Source of the DNA: JAAFIP01 sp043728315
GTDB lineage: Bacteria; Pseudomonadota; Gammaproteobacteria; Burkholderiales; Burkholderiaceae_C
NCBI GenBank assembly: GCA_043728315.1
Contig: JAYTMT010000150.1
Location: forward strand, 1 to 64,000
Direction of reading: 5' to 3'
DNA length: 64,000 nt
Shown: positions 26,116 to 33,901 of the stretch, piece after piece
Position numbering within the stretch: position 1 is the stretch's first letter
How the letters are laid out: the number at the start of each line of letters is the position of its first letter
Position numbers and translations under genes: made by a program
The notes under the pieces: generated by a model
Databases searched by the model: none
What the model saw: the letters and a program-made list of their open reading frames with translations, nothing else
Told to the model about the DNA's origin: nothing

Positions 26116-26397
26116 ATGACCGCAAAAAACATGCATCTAGCGCTTGATGCGCAGATTATCAAACGCAAAACAGGCAGCGCAGTGACCGCCCGCTACCTCT
26201 TGGCCGATGTGGCCAAGGCCGTGCACACAGAGTTGCAAGCAAGTGGCACAGTCGTGCTACCAGGCATAGGCACGATCACCGTGCAGCACAACCCGATTAG
26301 CGGTGGGCGCGACCCATTAAGTGGCGCAAAAATTCAGCGGCCAGGCTTTAAGACGCTGAAGTTTATAGCTGCCAAGCAGCTCAAGGAGGCTCTGTGA
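26116..26397 (+). CDS. HU/IHF-family DNA-binding protein
   Basis: The 93-residue product has two N-terminal helices (ARYLLADVAKAVHTELQ) followed by GTVVLPGIGTITVQHNPISGGRDPLSG, matching the HU beta arm region, and PGFKTLKFIAAKQLKEAL at the C-terminus. It would bend DNA, perhaps aiding transpososome assembly. ATG at 26116 was chosen as the first methionine after the previous stop. Confidence 0.8.
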   Translation: MTAKNMHLALDAQIIKRKTGSAVTARYLLADVAKAVHTELQASGTVVLPGIGTITVQHNPISGGRDPLSGAKIQRPGFKTLKFIAAKQLKEAL

Positions 26398-26597
26398 AAA
26401 AAGCCGACATCACCCAAGCGCTGGCCGAACAGGCTGCGAATTATTTATCAGACGCATGTGTACTAAGCAATCACGCTCCCAATGTTCCTGACCAAACCGC
26501 AGACTACGAAGAATTTGCCGCGTTAGAACGTTACCAAGCCGGTGTCAAACTCGCCGCCATCAACCACATCAACGGCGTAAGCCCCACCCAAGAGTAA
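26394..26597 (+). CDS. Hypothetical small early protein
   Basis: The 67-residue helical product starts at GTG 26394 (GTGA overlap with the HU-like gene). ALERYQAGVKLAAINHING near the C-terminus is its most distinct part. No known motif. Confidence 0.5.
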   Translation: MKKADITQALAEQAANYLSDACVLSNHAPNVPDQTADYEEFAALERYQAGVKLAAINHINGVSPTQE

Positions 26598-26602
26598 AAA
26601 TT

Positions 26603-27085
26603 ATGACCAAGATTTATAAACCATATGCCGGCAGCGTGGCGCAACGCGCCATTGCCTATTTCGATGCGAACCCAGACGCGCAATTATCGTCTGAGCAACT
26701 TGCCGATGCACTTGGCTCACCACGTGTATCCATATCTACAAGCATGCGCCCCGTGTGCGCAGCGGGACTCATTTGCAGCGAAAGGGTGGGCTATGAATAT
26801 GTATGGAGCAAGGCGCAAACCGCAGCGCAGGACGATGGCGGCGCTATTGAGGAGGCCATTGAAGATGGCGCAGCAGAGCCCGTGTTTATGGTGGGCATCT
26901 ACAGCGACGGTGACATCAGCATTACTGGTGCGCGTGCCATAGAAGACGGCATCATGCTAGACCGCGCCCAAGCAGCTCGGCTTGTCAAAGTGATTATGCA
27001 CACCCACGGCTATTTTGAGGCGCTAGGCCTAGAGACACTGCCCGCTTGTGCTGCACCCGCAGCAAGCCAATCGCAGCAGGAGTAA
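26603..27085 (+). CDS. Winged helix-turn-helix protein with acidic C-terminal domain
   Basis: Of 160 residues, about 10-70 (AQRAIAYFDANPDAQLSSEQLADAL, then RVSISTSMRPVCAAGL) form a helix-turn-helix. An acidic linker follows, then VFMVGIYSDGDISITGARA.., a small domain seen in several Mu-like phage proteins. Probably a regulator; target unknown. Confidence 0.6.
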   Translation: MTKIYKPYAGSVAQRAIAYFDANPDAQLSSEQLADALGSPRVSISTSMRPVCAAGLICSERVGYEYVWSKAQTAAQDDGGAIEEAIEDGAAEPVFMVGIYSDGDISITGARAIEDGIMLDRAQAARLVKVIMHTHGYFEALGLETLPACAAPAASQSQQE

Positions 27086-27088
27086 GGC

Positions 27089-27271
27089 ATGCATCTTCAA
27101 TCATTCGACAAACTGGCACAAAGCGCCTACCACGCCTACTGCAAAGCCGCTGGCGGCCAGACCTTTGACGGCAAGCCCCTGCCCACCTACGCGCAGCTCG
27201 GCGCAGAGCGCCAAACCTGCTGGGTGGCCGCTGCCCAACAGGTGGCTGCTGAAGTGGCTGCGCTTCACTAG
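27089..27271 (+). CDS. Small conserved-type early phage protein
   Basis: The 60-residue product (LAQSAYHAYCKAAGG, then LPTYAQLGAERQTCWVAAA) resembles small proteins common in Mu-like prophage early operons. Function unknown. CAGGAG lies upstream of ATG 27089. Confidence 0.6.
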   Translation: MHLQSFDKLAQSAYHAYCKAAGGQTFDGKPLPTYAQLGAERQTCWVAAAQQVAAEVAALH

Positions 27272-27543
27272 GAGCGGCCATGTTTGAAAGGTGCTATGAT
27301 TTCTCTGTCACGTCAAAAAAAGGCGTGATCGGGTTTGACAGCCTGATCGACAGCGGCACTCAGCCGCAGCCCCGCACAGGTATGCGGCTTTTTTGTTCGT
27401 GCCCCTTTTTGGCGGCTCGGATGGGAGGGCGCAAGCCCTGCTGGTTTAGCTCCGCTGTCGCCAGTCTGTCAACCCGTTCGAGCCGCCGCCCCTGTTTGAC
27501 AGCAGGTGCGTTGGTTATTCAACCGACAGACAGGAGCACTTCT
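27272..27543 (+). ncRNA. Candidate structured RNA region in the early operon
   Basis: 272 bp whose pairing potential stands out: hairpin 27308-27328 (A7 loop); long-range stem 27330-27356 with 27452-27476; hairpin 27363-27388 followed by six T; GNRA hairpin AGGGC-GCAA-GCCCT 27426-27439; and a 9-bp stem 27411-27419 with 27479-27487 that crosses the long-range stem. GACAG or its complement recurs at least five times. An open frame from ATG 27280 runs through it into the next gene, so coding is not excluded. See findings. Confidence 0.5.
27363..27394 (+). terminator. Terminator-like hairpin inside the early operon
   Basis: GCCGCA (27363-27368) and TGCGGC (27383-27388) with a 14-nt loop, then T6. 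It lies inside the candidate structured RNA and could be an attenuator. Confidence 0.5.
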
Positions 27544-27822
27544 ATGACACGACGGACATTGGCCAGCTTTATTGCTTTGCCAGAAGACACCCACAACAAA
27601 ATATTGCAGGCACGCGAGGCGCTGCATGCGCTGGCCTGCATGGCCACCGAAATAGGCGAGAAGGCGATGGGCCACCACAGCAAAGACGGCTACCTGCACG
27701 TGCCGGCTGTGGATATGGGCAGCTTGCTGCTGTGCATACACGACAGCATGGACACGGTGGGGGCGCAGAGCGTGCCCGCGCTGGTGAAGCTTTTTGCCAA
27801 ACAAACTGGAGAACACGCATGA
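27544..27822 (+). CDS. Hypothetical early phage protein
   Basis: The 92-residue product (MTRRTLASFIALPEDTHNKI) is helical, with ALHALACMATEIGEKAMGHH in the middle. ATG at 27544 was chosen for the upstream CAGGAG. An in-frame ATG at 27280 with its own AGGAG would add 88 residues encoded by the structured region; which is used cannot be told. ATGA overlap with the antirepressor gene. Confidence 0.6.
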   Translation: MTRRTLASFIALPEDTHNKILQAREALHALACMATEIGEKAMGHHSKDGYLHVPAVDMGSLLLCIHDSMDTVGAQSVPALVKLFAKQTGEHA

Positions 27823-28439
27823 AAACCGAACTGATTGAATTTCAAGGCGCAAAAATTGTGGCGCTGCATGAGCACGATGGCATTTATCTGGCGCTTAGGC
27901 CGATTGCGGAGGCAATAGGTTTGTCTTGGCAAGGGCAGCTAGAGCGTACCAAACGCGATCCGGTGCTGGCATCAGTTGTACGTGTCATACGTACAACTGG
28001 ATCGGACGATAAAAACTACGAAATGATTTGTTTACCGCTCGACATGCTCAATGGCTGGCTGTTTGGCGTTGACGCAAATCGCGTTAAGCCAGAGCTTAAG
28101 CAAACGATGATGGCCTACCAACGCGAATGCTACCGAGCCCTCAACACACACTTCAATACCAAGGCACTGGCGCAAAACGAGGTGTATTGGTTTGCACGCC
28201 GCCCGCGCTGGGCGTTTATACGGCGGCTGGCGCTGGAGGGCTGGCCGTATCGGGCGATTGCTAAATTGTTTGACCCGCGATTAGGCTCGGGCAGCATTGC
28301 CAACAGTGTGCAGGCGATGGTGACGCGCGGGCTGATTCACCCGCACCAGCTGGCGCAGGCGCAGCACGGGGTGTCGCGCTTGGCCGCGCAGCGGCGCGTG
28401 GCTGGCTTTGGCACGGCGCAACTGGCATTGTTTGCTTAA
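27819..28439 (+). CDS. Phage antirepressor (P22_AR_N domain)
   Basis: Of 206 residues, about 1-120 form the P22 antirepressor N-terminal domain: GIYLALRPIAEAIGLSWQGQLERTKRDPVL, then ICLPLDMLNGWLFGVD and MAYQRECYRALNTHF. The C-terminal part (about 128-206) is a helix-turn-helix-like domain (ALEGWPYRAIAKLFD). It is expected to inactivate a repressor and promote lytic growth. Confidence 0.85.
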   Translation: MKTELIEFQGAKIVALHEHDGIYLALRPIAEAIGLSWQGQLERTKRDPVLASVVRVIRTTGSDDKNYEMICLPLDMLNGWLFGVDANRVKPELKQTMMAYQRECYRALNTHFNTKALAQNEVYWFARRPRWAFIRRLALEGWPYRAIAKLFDPRLGSGSIANSVQAMVTRGLIHPHQLAQAQHGVSRLAAQRRVAGFGTAQLALFA

Positions 28440-28447
28440 CGACAAAC

Positions 28448-28471
28448 TAGAAGCAGGAATTCCTGCTTCTA
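28448..28471. terminator. Perfect 24-bp palindrome after the antirepressor gene
   Basis: TAGAAGCAGGAA and its exact reverse complement abut with no spacer; CTTTTT follows. It starts 9 bases after the antirepressor stop. It may be a terminator or attenuator, or a dimeric-protein site. Confidence 0.6.
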
Positions 28472-28497
28472 ACTTTTTAGCCAAAACGGATACCACT

Positions 28498-28593
28498 ATG
28501 AAACAACAAACCATCGAAGGCTACGCCGTAGTAGCTACCGACTTGACCAAGCTGACTGTGAGCTATGACCTCGCTGCGGAGTTCAAGCCATGA
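28498..28593 (+). CDS. 31-residue small protein, translationally coupled
   Basis: MKQQTIEGYAVVATDLTKLT and a short tail. It begins at ATG 28498 and ends with an ATGA overlap to the following membrane-protein gene. The coupling supports a real gene; it could also act only as a leader peptide. No similarity recognised. Confidence 0.5.
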   Translation: MKQQTIEGYAVVATDLTKLTVSYDLAAEFKP

Positions 28594-28844
28594 CGCAAAC
28601 CCGCCTAGGCAGCCTCATAGAAGCCCTGATCAATGTGGCCATTGGCTTCGCCATCAACTTCGTAGCCAACCTGGTGATCCTGCCCTTGATCGGCTTTCAC
28701 ATCAGCCTTGGCCAAAACCTGTTCATTGGCGTGCTCTACACGCTGATCAGCGTCGCACGCAGCTACGTGGTGCGCCGCTGGTTTAACGCCTATTTAAGCC
28801 GCGCTGCGCGGGCGGCTGCACAGCGCTATGGAGCGCAAGCATGA
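28590..28844 (+). CDS. Small phage membrane protein with two transmembrane segments
   Basis: The 84-residue product has two membrane segments (about 8-32 and 39-58, LIEALINVAIGFAINFVANL and FIGVLYTLISVARSYVV) and a basic C-terminus. The family occurs in many prophages (I recall a DUF assignment, not verified). Linked on both sides by ATGA overlaps. Confidence 0.65.
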   Translation: MTQTRLGSLIEALINVAIGFAINFVANLVILPLIGFHISLGQNLFIGVLYTLISVARSYVVRRWFNAYLSRAARAAAQRYGAQA

Positions 28845-29371
28845 ACCACATCGCCGCCATCCACGTCATCCGCACCCAGCTCAAGTTAACTGACGACGAT
28901 TACCGCTACCAGCTCAAGGTGGCCACCACCAGCGAGGCCTTGCCTGCTGGCAAAGACAGTTGCAAAGCCATGACTGCCACCGAGCTGGCCAAGGCGCGGG
29001 CGCACTTTGACCGGATGGCGCTAGCCAGTGGGTTGGTGGCTAAGCCCAAGGCTGCTGGGGCGGCTGCCTACACGGCCAAGCGGGCGGCGGGCAAGCGCAG
29101 CAGTGACGATGCGCAGGATGTGCGCTGGGGCAAGGCGCGGGCGCTGTGGGCGGCGCTGGCGACTGCGGGGGCGGTGCAGGCGGACACCGATGCGGCGCTG
29201 CTGGCCTATGTGCAGCGGCAGACCAAACTGCATGCTTGGCGCTTTTTGAATGGCTACCAGATTAATACTGTGCTGGAGAGCCTTAAACGCTGGCTGGCAC
29301 GGGTGCAAGCTAATGGCGTAGGGGCTGGTGCGGGGGCTGCTGCCAATGCCTCCATGGCAGCGCAGGTTTGA
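28841..29371 (+). CDS. GemA / Mu gp16 regulatory protein (DUF1018)
   Basis: The 176-residue product has the DUF1018 start IHVIRTQLKLTDDDYRYQLK, KAMTATELAKARAHFDRM, and a C-terminal part with QRQTKLHAWRFLNGYQI. In Mu, GemA modulates host gene expression and supercoiling. It precedes mor as in Mu. Confidence 0.85.
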   Translation: MNHIAAIHVIRTQLKLTDDDYRYQLKVATTSEALPAGKDSCKAMTATELAKARAHFDRMALASGLVAKPKAAGAAAYTAKRAAGKRSSDDAQDVRWGKARALWAALATAGAVQADTDAALLAYVQRQTKLHAWRFLNGYQINTVLESLKRWLARVQANGVGAGAGAAANASMAAQV

Positions 29372-29415
29372 GGTTTGCTTTAGCATTGCCCGCATAAATC
29401 AAGGAGGAACACGAC

Positions 29416-29862
29416 ATGCACAACGACATGCCAACCATGCAAGAGCTTGCGCCTGTGGCGGCGCTGCTAAGCCCTGAGCTGCCAGAGATATTGCGCGAGG
29501 CGGCTGAGGTGGTGTATTTGCAGCTGGTGGACGAGGCGGGGCTGGTGCTGACGATGGATGGGCAGGCTTTGCAGGGGGCAGCGCGGCTGGAGCGCTTGGC
29601 CCGGATTGCGCTGGCGCAGGTGCTGCGCCTTAGCAGCGTGATTGGCGGGGGGCAGGTGTATTGGCCGAAGGCGGTGGCCTACCACCTGAGCCCGCGCAAT
29701 GCACAAATGTGTGCGGAGTTTAGGGGGGACTACAAGGTGTTGGCGCGCAAATACAAGCTGACCGACACGCAGGTGCGCAACATTGTGGATGGCTGGCAGG
29801 CAGCGCGCTTTGCGCAGCGGCAGGGGGACTTGCTGGCGGGGGTAGAGACAAAGGGCATTTAA
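29416..29862 (+). CDS. Mor-family middle/late transcription activator
   Basis: The 148-residue product has the Mor/C layout: an N-terminal dimerisation helix region (LPEILREAAEVVYLQLVDEAG) and a C-terminal helix-turn-helix FRGDYKVLARKYKLTDTQVRNIVDGW (about 107-135). AGGAGG precedes the start. No separate C gene is visible, so this single activator probably turns on the three late operons that share the TCAAASACTTTACTTA motif. Confidence 0.88.
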   Translation: MHNDMPTMQELAPVAALLSPELPEILREAAEVVYLQLVDEAGLVLTMDGQALQGAARLERLARIALAQVLRLSSVIGGGQVYWPKAVAYHLSPRNAQMCAEFRGDYKVLARKYKLTDTQVRNIVDGWQAARFAQRQGDLLAGVETKGI

Positions 29863-30027
29863 GCCCCGCAAGGCGCGGGGTGCGGCGTTGCCCTGCAAAA
29901 ACCAATTGGGATGGATTGGGACGGGGTGTGGCGGGTTTGTGGGGCGTTGGCAGGGGGCTGGCCAATTGCAAAACGCAAACGCCGGGCTTGGGTGGCTAAA
30001 AATGCCATGAGAAGCGCCTAAAAGAAT
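29863..30027 (+). other. Early/late junction without a gene
   Basis: A 6-bp stem CCCCGC/GCGGGG (29864-29880) directly follows the mor stop, without a T-tract; it may be a rho-independent-like or pausing hairpin. The rest is GC-rich with no credible frame. Confidence 0.5.
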
Positions 30028-30076
30028 TCAAACACTTTACTTATTGCCAAAGACTGATCCGCGCGACATTGCGGGC
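30028..30076 (+). promoter_or_regulatory. Late promoter/operator B (head operon)
   Basis: TCAAACACTTTACTTA (30028-30043), then 33 bp to ATG 30077. The spacer has CGCG and a weak -10 GACATT six bases before ATG. Identical spacing to copies A and C. Confidence 0.75.
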
Positions 30077-31156
30077 ATGGCGAAAACAAGCACCCCCAAC
30101 AACACCCTAGCAGCGCTGCCCGCGCAGATAGAAATATTTCGCGCTGGCCAGCACACGGACGACAGCGGCACGGTGCACAGCTTTAGCGCCGCCGACGTGG
30201 CGGGCATGGTGGCGGCTTATGACCCTGCACAGCGCGAAGCGCCGCTGACAGTGGGCCACCCTGCCCACAACCTGCCTGCTTATGGCTGGGTGAAAAAAAT
30301 TGAACTGAATGCGGCGGGCAACTTGGCCATGACGACGCACCAGGTGCTGCCAGCATTTGCTGAGATGGTGGCCAGCGGCGCTTTTAAAAAACGCAGCGCC
30401 AGCTTTTACCCGCCTAAGCACCCGAACAACCCGAGCCCAGACGCATGGTATTTGCGGCATGTGGCATTTCTGGGTGCGCAGCCGCCTGCTATTGCAGGGC
30501 TGGCGGACTTTGCTGCTGGCAGCGCTGACGGCGCAGTGAACTTTTCAAGTGGCGATGGCTTGGCTGGGGTGCAAGCCTTGGCATCAAGCACGCCACCCCT
30601 TCTTCCCCCAACTTCTTCAACACCCGATTTAACTCAGGAGCAAAACGATATGACCGAAATTGAACAACTCAAGGCCGATATAGCTGCGGCAAAAGCCAAA
30701 CAGGCCGAGACGGACGCGGCGCTGGCCTTAGCTAATACGGCGGCTACTGCGTCGGCCACACAGCTGGCGCAGTTTGCCGAGGCTGCCAAGGCCACGCGCA
30801 CTGCGGGCTTTGTGGCTTTTGCCGAGGGCGTGAACGCTGCGGTGTTGCTGCCTAAAGACCGCCCGATGGCGGTGGCGGCGCTTGAGGCGCTGGCTGATGC
30901 GCAGCCTGTGAGCTTTGCCGAGGGCGGCAGCACCAAGACGGTAGCGCTAACCGAATGGCTCAAAACCCGGCTGGCCAGCGGCACGGCTGCCGTGAGCTTT
31001 GGGGAGCATGCGCCTGGTGGTGTGGGCTTTGCTGATGGCCAAGCAACTAAAGGCATGACAGAGGCCGAGATTGATGCCAAAGCGCGGGGCTATGCCGCGC
31101 ACCACAAAGTGAGCTATGCCGAGGCCTTGACGGCTGTGGTGAGCTTTACGGCCTGA
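30077..31156 (+). CDS. Prohead protease/scaffold (Mu gpI-Z type)
   Basis: The 359-residue product has an N-terminal protease domain (about 15-150) with APLTVGHPAHNLPAYGWV and FKKRSASFYPP, as in Mu gpI, and a C-terminal scaffold rich in Ala, Lys and Glu with a coiled coil (about 205-250). ATG 30077 was chosen because the upstream in-frame TTG at 30044 lies in the late promoter. No Shine-Dalgarno is seen, in line with a leaderless mRNA. Confidence 0.85.
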   Translation: MAKTSTPNNTLAALPAQIEIFRAGQHTDDSGTVHSFSAADVAGMVAAYDPAQREAPLTVGHPAHNLPAYGWVKKIELNAAGNLAMTTHQVLPAFAEMVASGAFKKRSASFYPPKHPNNPSPDAWYLRHVAFLGAQPPAIAGLADFAAGSADGAVNFSSGDGLAGVQALASSTPPLLPPTSSTPDLTQEQNDMTEIEQLKADIAAAKAKQAETDAALALANTAATASATQLAQFAEAAKATRTAGFVAFAEGVNAAVLLPKDRPMAVAALEALADAQPVSFAEGGSTKTVALTEWLKTRLASGTAAVSFGEHAPGGVGFADGQATKGMTEAEIDAKARGYAAHHKVSYAEALTAVVSFTA

Positions 31157-31189
31157 GCCCAACCCCTATTTTTTGAAGGACAACACACC

Positions 31190-32152
31190 ATGATGACCGC
31201 TGCACAGGTTCGATTGAACCAAAGCCCGATTTTGACTAACCTGCTTTTGGGCATGGGGCAAGGCGAATATATTGCCGAGAGCCTTTTTCCGCGCTTGCCG
31301 CAGGCGCTGAGCTCGGTGATGCTGGCTAAGATGGGTAATGAGCGCTTTAAGCGCTACAACCTGCGCCGCGCCCCCGGCGCTGCCACCAAGCGGGTGGAAG
31401 TGAAGTATGAGGGCAAGACTTATGGCGTGGATCAATACTCGGTGGAGGTGCCGATTCCGCGTGAGTTGATTCGTGAGAGCGACGAGTCGCGCAGCTTGAA
31501 TGTGGGCAACTACTTGGACATTAGCAACATTGCTATGGTGACTGCCAGTGGCATTTTGGCGCAAGACTATGAACTGGATGTGGCGGGTGTGGCAACGCTG
31601 CCGAGCAGCTACGCAGCGGGGCACACACAGGCTTTGGCAGCCGGCACGAAGTGGAGCGCCAGCACGGGCACACCTGTGACCGATATTCGCGCTGCGAGTG
31701 ACATTATTCGCAAAAAGATTGGCAAGCGCCCGAACAAATTGATTTTGAGTGCGGACGCAAAGTCTGCCTTGATTACCAATGCCGAGGTGCGCAGCTACCT
31801 GCCCAATACGCAGATGGGTCCGGCCACGCTGGAGCAGCTCAAGACGATTTTGGAGGTGAAAGAAATTGTGGTGGGCGATGGCATTTGGGTGGACAGCGCC
31901 GACGTGGGGCAAGACATTTGGGGCAATAACGCGATATTGGCGTATGCACCGATGATGGGTGGTACGAACGGCGGCAACATTAGCTTGGCTGAGCCTGCTT
32001 TTGGCTTTACCAATGTGATTGAAGGCCACCCGTTTGCGGAAACGCCGTATTACGAGAATGGCAACAAGAGCTGGGTGTATGGCGCTACCTTTGAGCGCCG
32101 CCCCAGTGTGGCCTACAACACGGCTGCGTTCTTGTTTCAGAACCCGAAGTAA
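31190..32152 (+). CDS. Major capsid protein
   Basis: The 320-residue product follows the protease/scaffold gene and has capsid-like segments: GEYIAESLFPRLPQALSS, VEVKYEGKTYGVDQYSVEVPIPREL, IRKKIGKRPNKLILSADA and the C-terminal FERRPSVAYNTAAFLF. It is probably an HK97-fold protein of the Mu-like siphovirus group. GAAGGA lies 10 bases upstream. Confidence 0.85.
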   Translation: MMTAAQVRLNQSPILTNLLLGMGQGEYIAESLFPRLPQALSSVMLAKMGNERFKRYNLRRAPGAATKRVEVKYEGKTYGVDQYSVEVPIPRELIRESDESRSLNVGNYLDISNIAMVTASGILAQDYELDVAGVATLPSSYAAGHTQALAAGTKWSASTGTPVTDIRAASDIIRKKIGKRPNKLILSADAKSALITNAEVRSYLPNTQMGPATLEQLKTILEVKEIVVGDGIWVDSADVGQDIWGNNAILAYAPMMGGTNGGNISLAEPAFGFTNVIEGHPFAETPYYENGNKSWVYGATFERRPSVAYNTAAFLFQNPK

Positions 32153-32163
32153 GGGGCAGCACC

Positions 32164-32496
32164 ATGGGAAAACTGATTGCAATATCGACTATTGTGGCCA
32201 CCATTAACGGGGTGCGCACAATCTTTGAGCCGGGCACTGAGGTGGCGGGCTTGAACAAGGTGGACACGCAGGATTTGATTACCTGCGGGGCACTGGAAGA
32301 CGCTACCGAGACGGCTGCGCAGGCCAAGAAGGATGCGGCGGCTGAGGCCAAGGCCAACCAAGCCTTTGACGATGCCCGCGCTGTGCTACAGGAACGCACG
32401 GCGGCTGCGGCTCAGGCACAGGCTGAGGTGGCGGCTCAGGTGGCAGTGTCCACCGCCCCTGCCGCTCCCAGCAGCGCCCCCACCAAAACCAAATAA
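32164..32496 (+). CDS. Hypothetical structural-region protein
   Basis: The 110-residue product has an N-terminal beta part (ISTIVATINGVRTIFEPGTEV) and an Ala/Gln/Lys-rich helical C-terminal half (about 48-92). Position after the capsid gene suggests a minor head protein. Not recognised. Confidence 0.6.
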   Translation: MGKLIAISTIVATINGVRTIFEPGTEVAGLNKVDTQDLITCGALEDATETAAQAKKDAAAEAKANQAFDDARAVLQERTAAAAQAQAEVAAQVAVSTAPAAPSSAPTKTK

Positions 32497-32521
32497 CCCT
32501 TAAACACAAAGGAGCACACAC

Positions 32522-32899
32522 ATGCCTTCTCAAAACAATTCGGGTGCACAGCACCAAAAACGCTTTGCCGTGACCATGGTGGCCACGGCTGCGATGGTGG
32601 CCAACCGCTTTGCAGCGTATGACGGTGGCTATGCCACGGCAGCGGGCGGCGCGAAGGACTGCCAAGGCATTACGGAAACTGACGCGCCAGTGGGCGACGC
32701 GGTAAGCGTGGTGACGGACTACAGCTATTTGGTGGAGGCCAGCGCTGCGGTGGCTTTTGGCGACTATTTGAAACCCGCGCTAGACGGCACGGGCTGCGCG
32801 GCGGTGGGCACCCTGGCTGACCACTGCGGGCGTGCCTTGGGCGCGGCGGCTTCTGGTGCGCTGGTGGAATGCCAGATCGTCAAGCACATTCATGCGTAA
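32522..32899 (+). CDS. Capsid decoration/cement protein (DUF2190-like)
   Basis: The 125-residue product has VATAAMVANRFAAYDGGYAT, then GITETDAPVGDAVSVVTDY and AVAFGDYLKPALDGTG, the DUF2190 pattern of capsid cement proteins. AAGGAG precedes the start. Confidence 0.7.
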   Translation: MPSQNNSGAQHQKRFAVTMVATAAMVANRFAAYDGGYATAAGGAKDCQGITETDAPVGDAVSVVTDYSYLVEASAAVAFGDYLKPALDGTGCAAVGTLADHCGRALGAAASGALVECQIVKHIHA

Positions 32900-32912
32900 C
32901 CGGACTTGAACG

Positions 32913-33404
32913 ATGCGCTACGCACAATGGGTGGACATGGTGGAGCGCTATGGCGAGCGTGAGCTTAAATTGCTGACCGACCGCGATAACACGGGGGAGA
33001 TTAATACCCGTATGCTGACGCGGGCGCTGGACGATGCCACGGCTTTTGTGGATGGCTATGTGGGCAAGCTGTATGCGTTGCCGCTGCTGGGCTGCGCTAA
33101 GCCTGCCACCACACCAGGCGCACCGCTTGTGCGGGTGTGCCCGCCTGTTTTGACGCGGATTGTGTGTGCTGTCGCTCGGTATTATTTGTACACGGACCTG
33201 CCCGACGAGCATGAGGTGGCGCGGCGGCACCAGCAGGTGATGAAGGAGCTAAAGAGCTACGCGGACGGCACGACGCAACTGGTGTGCCCATGGGGCGGTG
33301 CACCGGGGGTGGCGCTGAATGCGGACCCGCTGGAGGACAGTGGGGTGGTGCACAGCTTTGCACCAAGGCAAATCAGCGATGACACGCTGCGGGGCTTTGC
33401 GTGA
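32913..33404 (+). CDS. DUF1320 head-tail connector protein (Mu gp36 family)
   Basis: The 163-residue product has DUF1320 motifs: MVERYGERELKLLTDRDN, LDDATAFVDGYVGKLYALPL, VCAVARYYLYTDLPDEHEVARR. It is a connector/adaptor at the head-tail junction. Overlaps the next gene by 4 bp. Confidence 0.85.
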   Translation: MRYAQWVDMVERYGERELKLLTDRDNTGEINTRMLTRALDDATAFVDGYVGKLYALPLLGCAKPATTPGAPLVRVCPPVLTRIVCAVARYYLYTDLPDEHEVARRHQQVMKELKSYADGTTQLVCPWGGAPGVALNADPLEDSGVVHSFAPRQISDDTLRGFA

Positions 33405-33859
33405 TTGCAGAGCTGGACTTTTTTGCGCTCGAGGCGGTGCTCATTGCACGGCTGGAGGCGCAGCTGGCGGACTTGGAGCCTAGCGTGCAGGTGCTGACAT
33501 CGGTGGACTTGGACGGGGTGAGCGAAGCCCAGCAGCACACGCCTGCGGTGCACCTGGTGTACCAAGGCTACAACGTGGCCGAGAGCCGAGCAGATGGCAA
33601 GGCGGCGCGGGTGGAGCAAACATGGCTGGTGGTGGTGGCGACGCGCAACCAGCGCAGCCTGCGCAGCGGGCAGGAAGCCCGGGCAGATGCGGGAGTGATA
33701 GTGCGCAGGGTGTGCGCGGCGCTGATGGGCTTTAAGCCGACGCTGGCTAGCAAGCCACTGGCGCTGACGGAAGCGCCTGCTGCGGGCTATAGCGCGGGGT
33801 TTCAGTATGTGCCGCTGGGGTTTAAGGCTGAGGTGGTGATTGACCCACGGACGGCTTAG
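33401..33859 (+). CDS. Gp37-like tail terminator/connector protein
   Basis: The 152-residue product starts at GTG (GTGA overlap) and has LEAVLIARLEAQLADL at the N-terminus, HTPAVHLVYQGYNV and TWLVVVATRN strands, then LMGFKP. It fits the Mu gp37-like family that follows DUF1320 proteins in transposable phages. Confidence 0.75.
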   Translation: MIAELDFFALEAVLIARLEAQLADLEPSVQVLTSVDLDGVSEAQQHTPAVHLVYQGYNVAESRADGKAARVEQTWLVVVATRNQRSLRSGQEARADAGVIVRRVCAALMGFKPTLASKPLALTEAPAAGYSAGFQYVPLGFKAEVVIDPRTA

Positions 33860-33901
33860 GCAACGATTTAAACGACGATTAACCAACCTGAAGGAATCAA
33901 C

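Noticed and set aside
27287..27299. Promoter TTGAAA...TATGAT
   Set aside because: The two hexamers are only five bases apart, far from the required 16-18.
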